Assembly: GCA_965208395.1 (NCBI GenBank)
Contig: CBDBON010000001.1
Coordinates: 407,607-471,606, forward strand
Length of the DNA: 64,000 nt
Direction: 5' to 3'
DNA from: CBDBON01 sp965208395
Lineage (GTDB): Bacteria > Chloroflexota > Dehalococcoidia > Lucifugimonadales > CBDBON01
Position numbers and translations under genes: made by a program
Notes under the pieces: generated by a model
What the model saw: the letters and a program-made list of their open reading frames with translations, nothing else
The model's database searches: none
Told to the model about the DNA's origin: nothing
Part shown: piece after piece, positions 40,537 through 47,962 of the stretch
How positions within the stretch are numbered: the stretch's first letter is position 1
Layout: every line of letters begins with the position of its first letter

Positions 40537-40882
40537 CACCCACGTGCTGGTCTTCGCGCTCAGCGGAGACCTGCTGCCCGAAGAGCGCCTGCTCCTCGAG
40601 CGCGACGACTGGTCCGTCTCGGCCATCGTCCTGTGGGAGCTGGCGAAGCTCGTCGAGCTGGGTCGTCTGGACCTCGACCTCGACGACCGCGAAGTGCTCC
40701 GCGTGCTGAACCGCCTCCACGTGTGGCCGATCGATCTCGCCGTTGCGCGAGCCTCGACCCGCCTGGACTTCGATGGCGACCCTGCCGACCAGCTCATCGC
40801 CGCCACCAGCATCGTGCACTGCCTTCCTCTGCTGACGCGCGACCGCGTCATGCGCCGCTCCAAGCTCGTCCCCCTCGCCTGA
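40517..40882 (+). CDS. PIN-domain toxin (VapC-like)
   Basis: A 121-aa PIN-domain ribonuclease. Acidic metal-binding residues are Asp7 (LNLDTHV), Glu41 (VLWELAK), Asp91 (DPADQLIAAT) and Asp109 (LLTRDR), so the active site looks complete. In known systems such toxins cleave tRNA or rRNA when the antitoxin decays. ATG 40517 or ATG 40523 could be the start. The pair lies just outside the IS21 element. Confidence 0.88.
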   Translation: MRMLNLDTHVLVFALSGDLLPEERLLLERDDWSVSAIVLWELAKLVELGRLDLDLDDREVLRVLNRLHVWPIDLAVARASTRLDFDGDPADQLIAATSIVHCLPLLTRDRVMRRSKLVPLA

Positions 40883-40893
40883 ACCGCTTAAGG

Positions 40894-40934
40894 CCGTTCG
40901 CCCTGAGCCTGGCCCCCCCTGAGCTTGCCGAAGG
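40894..40934. repeat. Two partial type-B repeats
   Basis: CCGTTCGCCCTGAGCC (40894-40909) and CCTGAGCTTGCCGAAGG (40918-40934) are the two halves of a type-B repeat separated by a few bases, directly downstream of the toxin gene. Confidence 0.45.
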
Positions 40935-40974
40935 GTCGAAGGGCCACCCCCCGCGCAGCCTCTTTCCCTTCTCC

Positions 40975-41068
40975 CGTCCGCCTCTCTTCCTCTTCCCCCC
41001 GTCCGCGGGGGGAAGATTGAGATGGGGGTTCTTCCCTCCAACCCCCCACTTGACGCAACGAACATCCG
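40975..41068. repeat. Single copy of the 87-bp repeat unit
   Basis: This is nearly identical to the units at 37434-37782, including the CCCCCCGTCCGCGGGGGG palindrome, AGATTGAGATGGGGG and the CAACGAA end. Confidence 0.8.
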
Positions 41069-41109
41069 TGCTATAATGCCTGCATGATCGCACGCCGACC
41101 TATAGAGAA

Positions 41110-41150
41110 TGTCCCAAAATGTCCCAAAATGACGCACATAATATATAGGG
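41110..41150 (+). promoter_or_regulatory. Shared TGTCCC-TGTCCC-TGACGC-TATATA element
   Basis: TGTCCC (41110), TGTCCC (41120) and TGACGC (41130) are at 10-bp steps and are followed by ACATAATATATAGGG. The last 21 bases are identical to 17419-17399 on the minus strand. It points toward the cadherin gene 217 bp downstream. A 87-bp-type repeat lies between the element and the gene. Confidence 0.45.
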
Positions 41151-41169
41151 ACACCCACGAAGGGCCCCC

Positions 41170-41240
41170 CGTCCGCGCAGCCTCTTCCTCTTCCCCCCGT
41201 CGACGGGGGGAAGATTGAGATGGGGGGTTCCTCCTTCCCC
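41170..41240. repeat. Variant copy of the 87-bp repeat unit
   Basis: CTTCCCCCCGTCGACGGGGG then GAAGATTGAGATGGGGGG; the palindrome centre differs by compensating bases (GTCGAC for GTCCGC), so base-pairing is retained. Confidence 0.7.
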
Positions 41241-41270
41241 ATATTGCCTCTTACGAGGCGTCCATTTGAA

Positions 41271-41298
41271 TTGACATACAACGGCGGGCTGCTAACCT
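41271..41298 (+). promoter_or_regulatory. Candidate promoter of the cadherin/FN3 gene
   Basis: A perfect TTGACA at 41271-41276 is followed after 16 bp by TAACCT (41293-41298). It is about 70 bp before the ATG at 41367. Confidence 0.4.
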
Positions 41299-41366
41299 AA
41301 TACGTAGGGTCTCGACGTATGTGGAGCGAGACCCGCGAATCCCTTTTCAGATTCTTCGGAGGTTCC

Positions 41367-44300
41367 ATGAGGACCAGACTGCTGACCACCGCCATTGCCG
41401 GGCTCGCCCTTGCCGCGCTCCTGGGAGTCCTCCTCCCCTCGGACACCGCGGTCCACGCGGCGGATCCTGTGTTCGAAACCGGTGGAGGCGCTCGGAGCAT
41501 CCCCGAGAACACGCCGCCGGGCGTCAACATCGGTGCTCCCATCTCCGCCACCGACTCTGACGAGACCGGGGCTGTTACCCCTGCAATCGAATTCGGCAAC
41601 ACGCTCACCTACAGCCTCCAGGCCAGCGCGGACACCGACGTTGCCCGCGCCGACGCGGCGTCGTTTGACATTGACTCTTCGACGGGACAGCTCATCACCA
41701 AGGCCCCGCTGGACGTGGAAGGCGGCAAGACCACCTATACGGTGAGGGTGAAGGTGGACGACGGCGAAACCCGGGATCCGGCCATTATTCAAGACGTGGT
41801 GATCACTGTCACTCCTGTTGACGAGGCTCCGGGCGCGCTCGCCGCGCCGACGGTGGTGTCGACGGATTCGGATAGCACCGCAACGACCTACGAGTTGAAG
41901 GTGATCTGGTATGCCCCCGACGACCTGGGGGACGGCGTTACGGGCTACGAAGTGCAGTATAAGAAGACCACAGAGTCTTCCTTCAGCGCTGTAGGCGCTA
42001 CCGAAGTAGTCATTACCGGCACATCCGCCACGATTAGTGGACTTGACGACGACACGTCCTACCAGGTGCGGGTACGGGCCAAGGGCGCCACGACCGGTTT
42101 TGAAAATGGCCCCTGGTCGCTTTCGGGCATGGGGTCGACCAACAAGGAGGACAACGCCCTGCCCACGTTCGGAACTCCCACTGTCACGCGGAACGTGTTG
42201 GAGAACGCGGAGCCGGGATTGGTCGTCGGCGCCAGGGTGAGCGCGACGGACGACGATAACGTGCTCCCGCTGGCCTATCGGCTCCATGGCCCGGACGCTA
42301 ACTCGTTCGATCTGCAGGCGTCGACCGGGCAGATACGGACGAAGAGAGGCGTGGTCTACGACTACGAGACGAAGCCCACGCTCCGTGTGACGATGACCGT
42401 CTCCGACAGCCAGGGAGGGACCGACGCGACGGCGGTGACGATCAATCTCACGAACCTGCAGGAGGCGCCGTCGACGCCGGCGCGCCCGACGGTTCGCGCG
42501 ACGCCGGGATCGAGCACCAGCCTCGACGTGAGCTGGACCGCGCCCGACAACACGGGGCCCGCCATCACCGGCTACAACATACGGTACCGTGAAGGCAACA
42601 GCGGCAGTTTCACGCTCATTGCGGCAGCGGTCACGGGAACCACCACCACTATTGCGCCCACGGGCGATGAGCAGCTCACGCCCGGCGCCTCCTACGAGGT
42701 GTACGTGCGGGCCAAGAACGGTGAAGTTGACAGCCAGTGGTCGGCGGCAGGCACGGGGCGGACGAGCATCGGCAACAAGGAGCCGACATTCAATGACAGG
42801 TCCAGCCTCGCCGAAACGGATCCCACCACCATGCGGACAGTGGCCGAGAACACGCGGGCGGGGCAGTCCGTCGGGAGAGCGGTCGGGGCCGTGGACGGAA
42901 ACGGCGACACGCGGACCTACAGGCTGACCACGGCGACTGAAGCGACACACGTGGCCAAGTTCGACATCAACAAGTCCACCGGGCAGATCCTGACCAAGGA
43001 ACCCCTGAATCATGAGGACGCCGCCGGGTGTGGCTACGACGATTCGGCCGAACCAACCGTGTGCACCTACACGGTGAAGGTGCAGGTCTGGGACGGCCTC
43101 GACACGGATAGGAACGAGCAGGATACCTCAACCATTACCGACACCATCATTGACGACACGATCACGGTGAACATTATGGTGAGCGACGTGGTCGAGAAAC
43201 CGGCCGCGCCGGCGGTGACGGTCACATCGCCAGACACTGATAGCAATACGACCTTAGTTGTAACGTGGACCGCGCCGGACAACACCGGGCCGGCTATCAC
43301 CGGCTACCGCCTGGAGTGCACCGGCACCGACGTGCCCGACGACCAATGTCCCAAGGACGATATTGGGGCGAGTGACCTCACGCACACCATAACGGGGCTC
43401 ACCGCAGCCAAATCCTACAGGGTGCGGCTGCGGGCGAAGAACGCTGAAGGGGACGGCGCGTGGTCGAGCTGGGTCACGCAGTCGACCAACAAAGCAGACA
43501 ACAGCGTTCCTACCTTCACTACCCCGCCTCCCAATCTGTACGTGGTAGAGAACGCTGCTTCAGCCCAACAACCGCTCACCAATGCTGATCCCGCTGTTGT
43601 AACCAGAATAGAGACGACCGACGGTGAAGGCGGCGACACGCCTACCCTCCGTCTCGAAGGCCCCGACGCGGACCGGTTCAGCATCGATGGAACCGGGCAG
43701 ATACGGACGAGGGCGAAGCTGAATTACGAGGACGCGGAGTGTAATCCAGATGGGACTGGCTGCACCTACAGGGTGAGGGTGAAGCTATCCGACCCTAATG
43801 GCGGCAGCGCCTTCCATGCCCTGACGATCAACGTCACGGACGAGATCGAGCCCCCTGCTGCGCCTCCCGCGCCGAGGGTGACGGCGACTCCGGGGTCGGG
43901 CTGGAGCCTCCAGGTGACCTGGAACGCACCGGTCAACAACGGCCCCTCCATCACCGGCTACCAGATACGGTACGGCAAGACCGGAGACAGTGCCCTTGCT
44001 TGGCAACAGTGGCCCCCCGATGAAAGCAATGTCACGGACAGGAGCGTCAAGATAACGACCATAGGTACAGCGCCTGATGATCCTACTCAGGTGCACCTGG
44101 CGCCCAGCACGCAGTACGAGGTGCAGGTGCGGGCGTTGAACGGAGAGGGAGACTCGGACTTCGACAACGCCACCAACTGGTCGTCGTCGGGTCGTGGCAC
44201 GACCGGCGCGGGCAACAGGAGGCCGGAATTCAAGAGCACGGAGTCCGTCGTCACGCTGCAAGTAGAGGAAAACACGCGGTCGGGGCAGAACGTGGGCAGC

Positions 44301-46490
44301 GCCGTCGAGGCCACGGACGACGACAAGAACAGGCTTACCTACACCCTCGAAGGGCCAGGCAAGGACTCCTTCACCATCACCAGCGCCGGCCAGATAAAGA
44401 CCAGGTCATCCCTCAACCACGAGGAGAGGGACAAGTACTCGCTGACGGTGAAGGTGAACGACGGACAGAGGAAGAACAACAGCTTCGCCTACAAGTCGGT
44501 GACCATTGAGGTAACGGACCGGCCGGAGATGCCGTCTGCGCCGTCTGCGCCGACGGTGTCGGGGATACCCGGCTCGACTGACAGCATACGCGTCACGTGG
44601 GGCGAGCCCGCGAATCCTGGACCTGCCATCACCCACTACAGGCTTCAGTACGCCGTTAGCGGGAGCAGTAACGCTTTCACACAGCTGGATCCTCCAATCG
44701 GCAGCGCGGACAGGAGCGCGGTCATAACCGGGCTGTCGGCGGGCACGCGCTACAACGTGCAGGTGCGGGCGCAGAGCCCCGAAGGCCACAGCGACTGGTC
44801 GCGCTCGGGCACGGGGTCGCCGAACCCGGACCAGGCCAACAGGCGACCGGTGTTTTCCAGCCGCTCCCACACGTTCAGCGTAGCCGAGAACACGCCTCCG
44901 GGCGCGGACGTGGGCATCCTCGTCGCGGCTCTCGATCCCGACGGCGACACGCTGAGCTACACCCTAGAGGGGACGGACGCCGACTCGTTCGACATCATAG
45001 CCACCAACGGCGCAGGGCAGATACAGACGAAAGCGGCGCTAAACCACGAGGAGAAGTCGAGCTACTCGGTGGCAGTGAGGGCACAGGACGGCAGGGGCGG
45101 AACCGACGCGGTCAATGTGACCATCAGGGTGACCGACGTGAACACCGAGGCGCCGGGCACGCCGTTCGCGCCGACGGTGACGGCGGTATCCAGCACTAGC
45201 CTGCAGGTGAGCTGGGACGCGCCGACGAGCGCCGGCCCGCCCATAACCGACTACGACTACCGGTACCGGACGGTGACGGAGTCCGAGTGGACCGAGGTCA
45301 CGAACACGACTATAACGGGAACGACGGCAACGATCGACGGACTGACGGCGAGCACCTCCTACGACGTCGAGGTGCGGGCGAGGAACGCCGAGGGCACGAG
45401 CGAGTGGTCGAACCCTGGCAACGGGGCGACGAACGCGCCCGGCGCGAACAATCTGCCCGTGTTCTCAGACGGTACGAGCGCTGAACGGAGCGTGAGCGCA
45501 AGCTCGCCGACCGGCACGCCCATCGGCGACCCCGTCGGGGCTATGGACGCCGATACGGACGACACGCTCGGCTATAGCCTCGAAGGACGGGACGCGGCGT
45601 CGTTCGCCATCAACGAGACGAACGGCCAGATCCTCACGAAGTCCGGCGTTACGCTGATCGCCGGGGAGACGTACACGGTCGTGGTCGCGGCCGACGATGG
45701 GACCGACGTCACCAGGATTACGGTCTCGATCGAGGCCACCGCGGCCCCGCCCAACAACCCGCCCGTGTTCGGGGAGGGGACCTCCGCCACGCGCAGCGTG
45801 ACCAGGAACGCGCCCGCCCTGACGCGTCTCGGCGCGCCCTTCACGGCCACCGACGCCGATACCGGCGACACGGTGGCCTACAGCCTGGAGGGGACGGACG
45901 CGGCATCATTCGTAGTCGATCCGACGACGGGCCAGCTCACCACGCTGGTCGCGCTCGCGGCCCAGGCGGGCGACACCTTCACGGTCGTCGTCGTCGCCAC
46001 CGACGGCAAGAGCCCGGCCAGGCTGACGGTGACCATCACCGTTAGCGCGAACACGGCCCCCGCGTTCGCCAGCACGACGACGTCGAGGAGCGTATCCGAG
46101 AACGCGTCGGCGGGGACGAGCGTGGGCTCGCCGGTCACGGCGACCGACGCTGAGCGCGACACGCTCACCTACACGCTGGGCGGCGCGGACGCCGGCTCCT
46201 TCTCCATCGGCGGCACGACGGGACAGATAACCGTCGGCTCCGGGACGACGCTCGACTACGAGACGCGGAGGAGCTACAGCGTGGTCGTCACCGCCACCGA
46301 CCCGTCGGGCGAGAGCGACACGATCACAGTGACGATCAACGTCTCCGACGTGGGCCTCGGGTCCTACGACAGCAACGACAACAACCGGATCGAGAGGTCC
46401 GAGGTGGTCGACGCGGTCCGCGACTACTTCGCCGGACGCGTCGACAGGTCGACCGTGATAGACCTGATCCGCCTCTACTTCTCCGGCTGA
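41367..46490 (+). CDS. Secreted cadherin/fibronectin-III repeat protein with dockerin-like C-terminus
   Basis: A 1707-aa exported protein. Signal peptide: RTRLLTTAIAGLALAALLGVLL, cleavage near HAADP. Cadherin-like domains (ENTPPGVNIGAPISATDSD, LENAEPGLVVGARVSATD and so on) alternate with FN3 domains (SLDVSWTAPDNTGPAITGY) in six pairs; three more cadherin-like domains follow. The last 45 residues contain YDSNDNNRIERSEVVDAV and STVIDLIRLYFSG, which resemble a dockerin-type calcium loop plus helix pair. No TM anchor or sortase signal is visible, so attachment may be through this end. ATG 41367 follows GGAGG; an in-frame ATG at 41319 would add 16 residues. Role inferred as calcium-dependent adhesion or matrix binding. 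Confidence 0.9.
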   Translation: MRTRLLTTAIAGLALAALLGVLLPSDTAVHAADPVFETGGGARSIPENTPPGVNIGAPISATDSDETGAVTPAIEFGNTLTYSLQASADTDVARADAASFDIDSSTGQLITKAPLDVEGGKTTYTVRVKVDDGETRDPAIIQDVVITVTPVDEAPGALAAPTVVSTDSDSTATTYELKVIWYAPDDLGDGVTGYEVQYKKTTESSFSAVGATEVVITGTSATISGLDDDTSYQVRVRAKGATTGFENGPWSLSGMGSTNKEDNALPTFGTPTVTRNVLENAEPGLVVGARVSATDDDNVLPLAYRLHGPDANSFDLQASTGQIRTKRGVVYDYETKPTLRVTMTVSDSQGGTDATAVTINLTNLQEAPSTPARPTVRATPGSSTSLDVSWTAPDNTGPAITGYNIRYREGNSGSFTLIAAAVTGTTTTIAPTGDEQLTPGASYEVYVRAKNGEVDSQWSAAGTGRTSIGNKEPTFNDRSSLAETDPTTMRTVAENTRAGQSVGRAVGAVDGNGDTRTYRLTTATEATHVAKFDINKSTGQILTKEPLNHEDAAGCGYDDSAEPTVCTYTVKVQVWDGLDTDRNEQDTSTITDTIIDDTITVNIMVSDVVEKPAAPAVTVTSPDTDSNTTLVVTWTAPDNTGPAITGYRLECTGTDVPDDQCPKDDIGASDLTHTITGLTAAKSYRVRLRAKNAEGDGAWSSWVTQSTNKADNSVPTFTTPPPNLYVVENAASAQQPLTNADPAVVTRIETTDGEGGDTPTLRLEGPDADRFSIDGTGQIRTRAKLNYEDAECNPDGTGCTYRVRVKLSDPNGGSAFHALTINVTDEIEPPAAPPAPRVTATPGSGWSLQVTWNAPVNNGPSITGYQIRYGKTGDSALAWQQWPPDESNVTDRSVKITTIGTAPDDPTQVHLAPSTQYEVQVRALNGEGDSDFDNATNWSSSGRGTTGAGNRRPEFKSTESVVTLQVEENTRSGQNVGSAVEATDDDKNRLTYTLEGPGKDSFTITSAGQIKTRSSLNHEERDKYSLTVKVNDGQRKNNSFAYKSVTIEVTDRPEMPSAPSAPTVSGIPGSTDSIRVTWGEPANPGPAITHYRLQYAVSGSSNAFTQLDPPIGSADRSAVITGLSAGTRYNVQVRAQSPEGHSDWSRSGTGSPNPDQANRRPVFSSRSHTFSVAENTPPGADVGILVAALDPDGDTLSYTLEGTDADSFDIIATNGAGQIQTKAALNHEEKSSYSVAVRAQDGRGGTDAVNVTIRVTDVNTEAPGTPFAPTVTAVSSTSLQVSWDAPTSAGPPITDYDYRYRTVTESEWTEVTNTTITGTTATIDGLTASTSYDVEVRARNAEGTSEWSNPGNGATNAPGANNLPVFSDGTSAERSVSASSPTGTPIGDPVGAMDADTDDTLGYSLEGRDAASFAINETNGQILTKSGVTLIAGETYTVVVAADDGTDVTRITVSIEATAAPPNNPPVFGEGTSATRSVTRNAPALTRLGAPFTATDADTGDTVAYSLEGTDAASFVVDPTTGQLTTLVALAAQAGDTFTVVVVATDGKSPARLTVTITVSANTAPAFASTTTSRSVSENASAGTSVGSPVTATDAERDTLTYTLGGADAGSFSIGGTTGQITVGSGTTLDYETRRSYSVVVTATDPSGESDTITVTINVSDVGLGSYDSNDNNRIERSEVVDAVRDYFAGRVDRSTVIDLIRLYFSG

Positions 46491-46511
46491 CCGTAAGAAG
46501 CCTCTCCTGGC

Positions 46512-46541
46512 CCCCTTCCCCGCGGGAACGCGGGGAAGGGG
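46512..46541. terminator. Strong hairpin after the cadherin gene
   Basis: CCCCTTCCCCGCG and CGCGGGGAAGGGG form a perfect 13-bp stem with a GGAA loop, 21 bp after the stop codon. There is no T-run; it may be a palindromic repeat acting as an mRNA end. Confidence 0.45.
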
Positions 46542-46639
46542 CGGGTAGGGGGCTTGCCTCCACCAGACCCTCTCGCCCCCGTATCAAGCACGGCGCAGCC
46601 CCTGAGCCCTTGAAGGGCGCGCCCGGCTCACCACGAACG

Positions 46640-46815
46640 GGGGGAATTGTCGCAGAGTCCGGGGGACCCCCATCTCAATCTTCCCCCGCGGAGCCGGGGG
46701 AAGAGGCAAGAGCTTCCCTCTCGGAGCCAGGGGAGAGGCAAGGGGAGCCTCCCCTGCAGAGCCGGGGCCGGGGGAAGAGGGGGAAGGGGAGCTTCTCCCG
46801 CTGACGGGGCAGGTA
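46640..46815. repeat. Degenerate inverted copies of the GC-rich palindromic repeat
   Basis: CCCCCATCTCAATCTTCCCC is the reverse complement of the core of the 87-bp unit, followed by a GCGGAGCCGGGGGAAGAGG palindrome. Two or three further degraded copies follow (CTCGGAGCCAGGGGAGAGG and similar). With the hairpin at 46512-46541 this is all that is visible in the 440 bp before the tRNA. Confidence 0.6.
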
Positions 46816-46928
46816 AGCGCCTACTCTCCGTCCACCCCGATTCGCCAGGGTATCTCACGGGGTCTGGACGGTGGCCCTCTACGTCTGCGCTTTCCAACAG
46901 CCGCGCAATTGTACGATAATAAGGGCGT

Positions 46929-47004
46929 GCCCCTGTAGCTCAGGAGGATAGAGCAACGGTTTCCTAAACCGTGTGCCCCGGTTCGAGTCCGGGCAGGGGT
47001 ACCA
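46929..47004 (+). tRNA. tRNA-Arg (anticodon CCT)
   Basis: A full cloverleaf with acceptor GCCCCTG/CAGGGGT (first pair G-U), D-arm GCTC...GAGC, anticodon stem ACGGT/ACCGT with loop TTCCTAA (anticodon CCT), T-arm CCCGG TTCGAGT CCGGG, discriminator A and encoded CCA. It decodes AGG. GATAAT just upstream is a possible -10 box. Confidence 0.95.
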
Positions 47005-47043
47005 GGCCTTACCGTGGGTCCAGGGGTCAGCCGCCAGGCCCTA

Positions 47044-47059
47044 CGGTCTGAACAGTTAG
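47044..47059. repeat. Copy of the 16-bp repeat at 9764-9779
   Basis: CGGTCTGAACAGTTAG is the exact reverse complement of 9764-9779. It lies between tRNA-Arg(CCT) and the small minus-strand reading frame. Confidence 0.4.
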
Positions 47060-47063
47060 CCTC

Positions 47064-47321
47064 TCATCCGAAGGAGACGCGGACCCTGTGTATCGTGAAG
47101 GGTCCGGCCCAGACGCGCCTGACGTCCACGATCCGCTGTCCTGCAGGCTCCGATAGGGTAGTGTAGAGCCTCTGCAGCGTGTTGCCGAGCGGCCGGCTCA
47201 CCAGCGCCGCTCCGACGATGCCGGCCGCCAGAAGGGGAATGCGGCGAATGCGCCCCTGCTTCCGGGCCATGATCAGAGAAGTGATCAGCCCGGTCAGGAC
47301 GGCCCGCGTGAGAATGGTCAT
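47064..47321 (-). CDS. Small hypothetical protein
   Basis: A possible 85-aa protein with two hydrophobic stretches (AVLTGLITSLIMA and IPLLAAGIVGAALVS) and a basic middle, ending RRVWAGPFTIHRVRVSFG. The ATG has no clear ribosome-binding site. I do not recognise a family. It could be a small membrane protein or a chance reading frame. The next 200 bp (47322-47522) show nothing I can name. Confidence 0.3.
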   Translation of the reverse strand: MTILTRAVLTGLITSLIMARKQGRIRRIPLLAAGIVGAALVSRPLGNTLQRLYTTLSEPAGQRIVDVRRVWAGPFTIHRVRVSFG

Positions 47322-47522
47322 ACGACAGACGCAATAGCAACGGAAAACTCAGGTACTCATGGACAGTGGGATTGGGGAACCTCAAGCCTTACAGCAGGTC
47401 ATGAAATTCGATTCCCATCGACCCGGCCTATCTTGACGATGGACAGAACCGTCTTCGAACTACGGCTGGGAAGTCCAGTTGGTCCAGAGTATAGGCGATA
47501 GCTGGTTGGCCTGTCTCCCCCT

Positions 47523-47758
47523 GTGGCGCCGCCGAGCCGACCGAAGGAAGAGACCGCCCGCCTGGGCAAGGACATATACCAGCGCGACATCCGGCGGCAG
47601 GGCGAGGCCGACCACGACGGGAAGGTCGTCGCCATAGACGTGGAGAGCGGTCAATGGGCCATCAGCGGGTATATCCTTGAAGCGGTATGCGGCTCCGCAG
47701 CCACAGCCTGTACATGGAAGTAGAGGATGGCGGGCGCGTCGTCATCCAGGCCAGGTGA
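47523..47758 (+). pseudogene. Frameshifted small conserved hypothetical protein
   Basis: From GTG 47523 the frame reads ARLGKDIYQRDIRRQGEADH, then DGKVVAIDVESGQWAI, typical of a small family of conserved bacterial proteins of about 80 residues that I recognise without a known function. At about 47684-47690 the reading frame breaks: the expected C-terminus, RLRSHSLYMEVEDGGRVVIQ, continues in another frame up to the TGA at 47756-47758. A single-base change restores one open frame. It is either a recent pseudogene or a sequencing error. Such proteins are often encoded beside a toxin-like or nuclease partner, which is not seen here. Confidence 0.55.
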
Positions 47759-47799
47759 GCAGGCGAACCCTTTACGTCTCCAATCGCCCGTGCTCTATC

Positions 47800-47962
47800 T
47801 TGACAAACCCGTTCAGACTAACGGACAATCTATACTGACTGTTTACGACACATATTGACATGAGCTAGAAATACTACTGATCCAGCGCCCGCAGGGGTTG
47901 TGGCATAAGTCGGGCGACACAGGAGGTTCGACGACATGACCGACGCGCTGCGGAGCTTCACC
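47800..47962 (+). promoter_or_regulatory. Promoter and leader shared with the second giant-protein gene
   Basis: TTGACA (47800-47805), 18 bp, then GACAAT (47824-47829) is matched by TTGACA and GACAGT at 58762-58791. From CCAGCGCCCGCA near 47883 to the start codon and beyond, about 85 bp are nearly identical to 58842-58923, including GGCATAAGTCGGGCGA and the ribosome-binding site AGGAGG. This points to common transcription and translation control of the two giant genes. Confidence 0.55.

Noticed and set aside
36482..47004. Genomic island or prophage bounded by the two tRNA-Arg genes.
   Set aside because: No integrase, phage genes or duplicated tRNA ends are seen; only an IS21 element and repeats.
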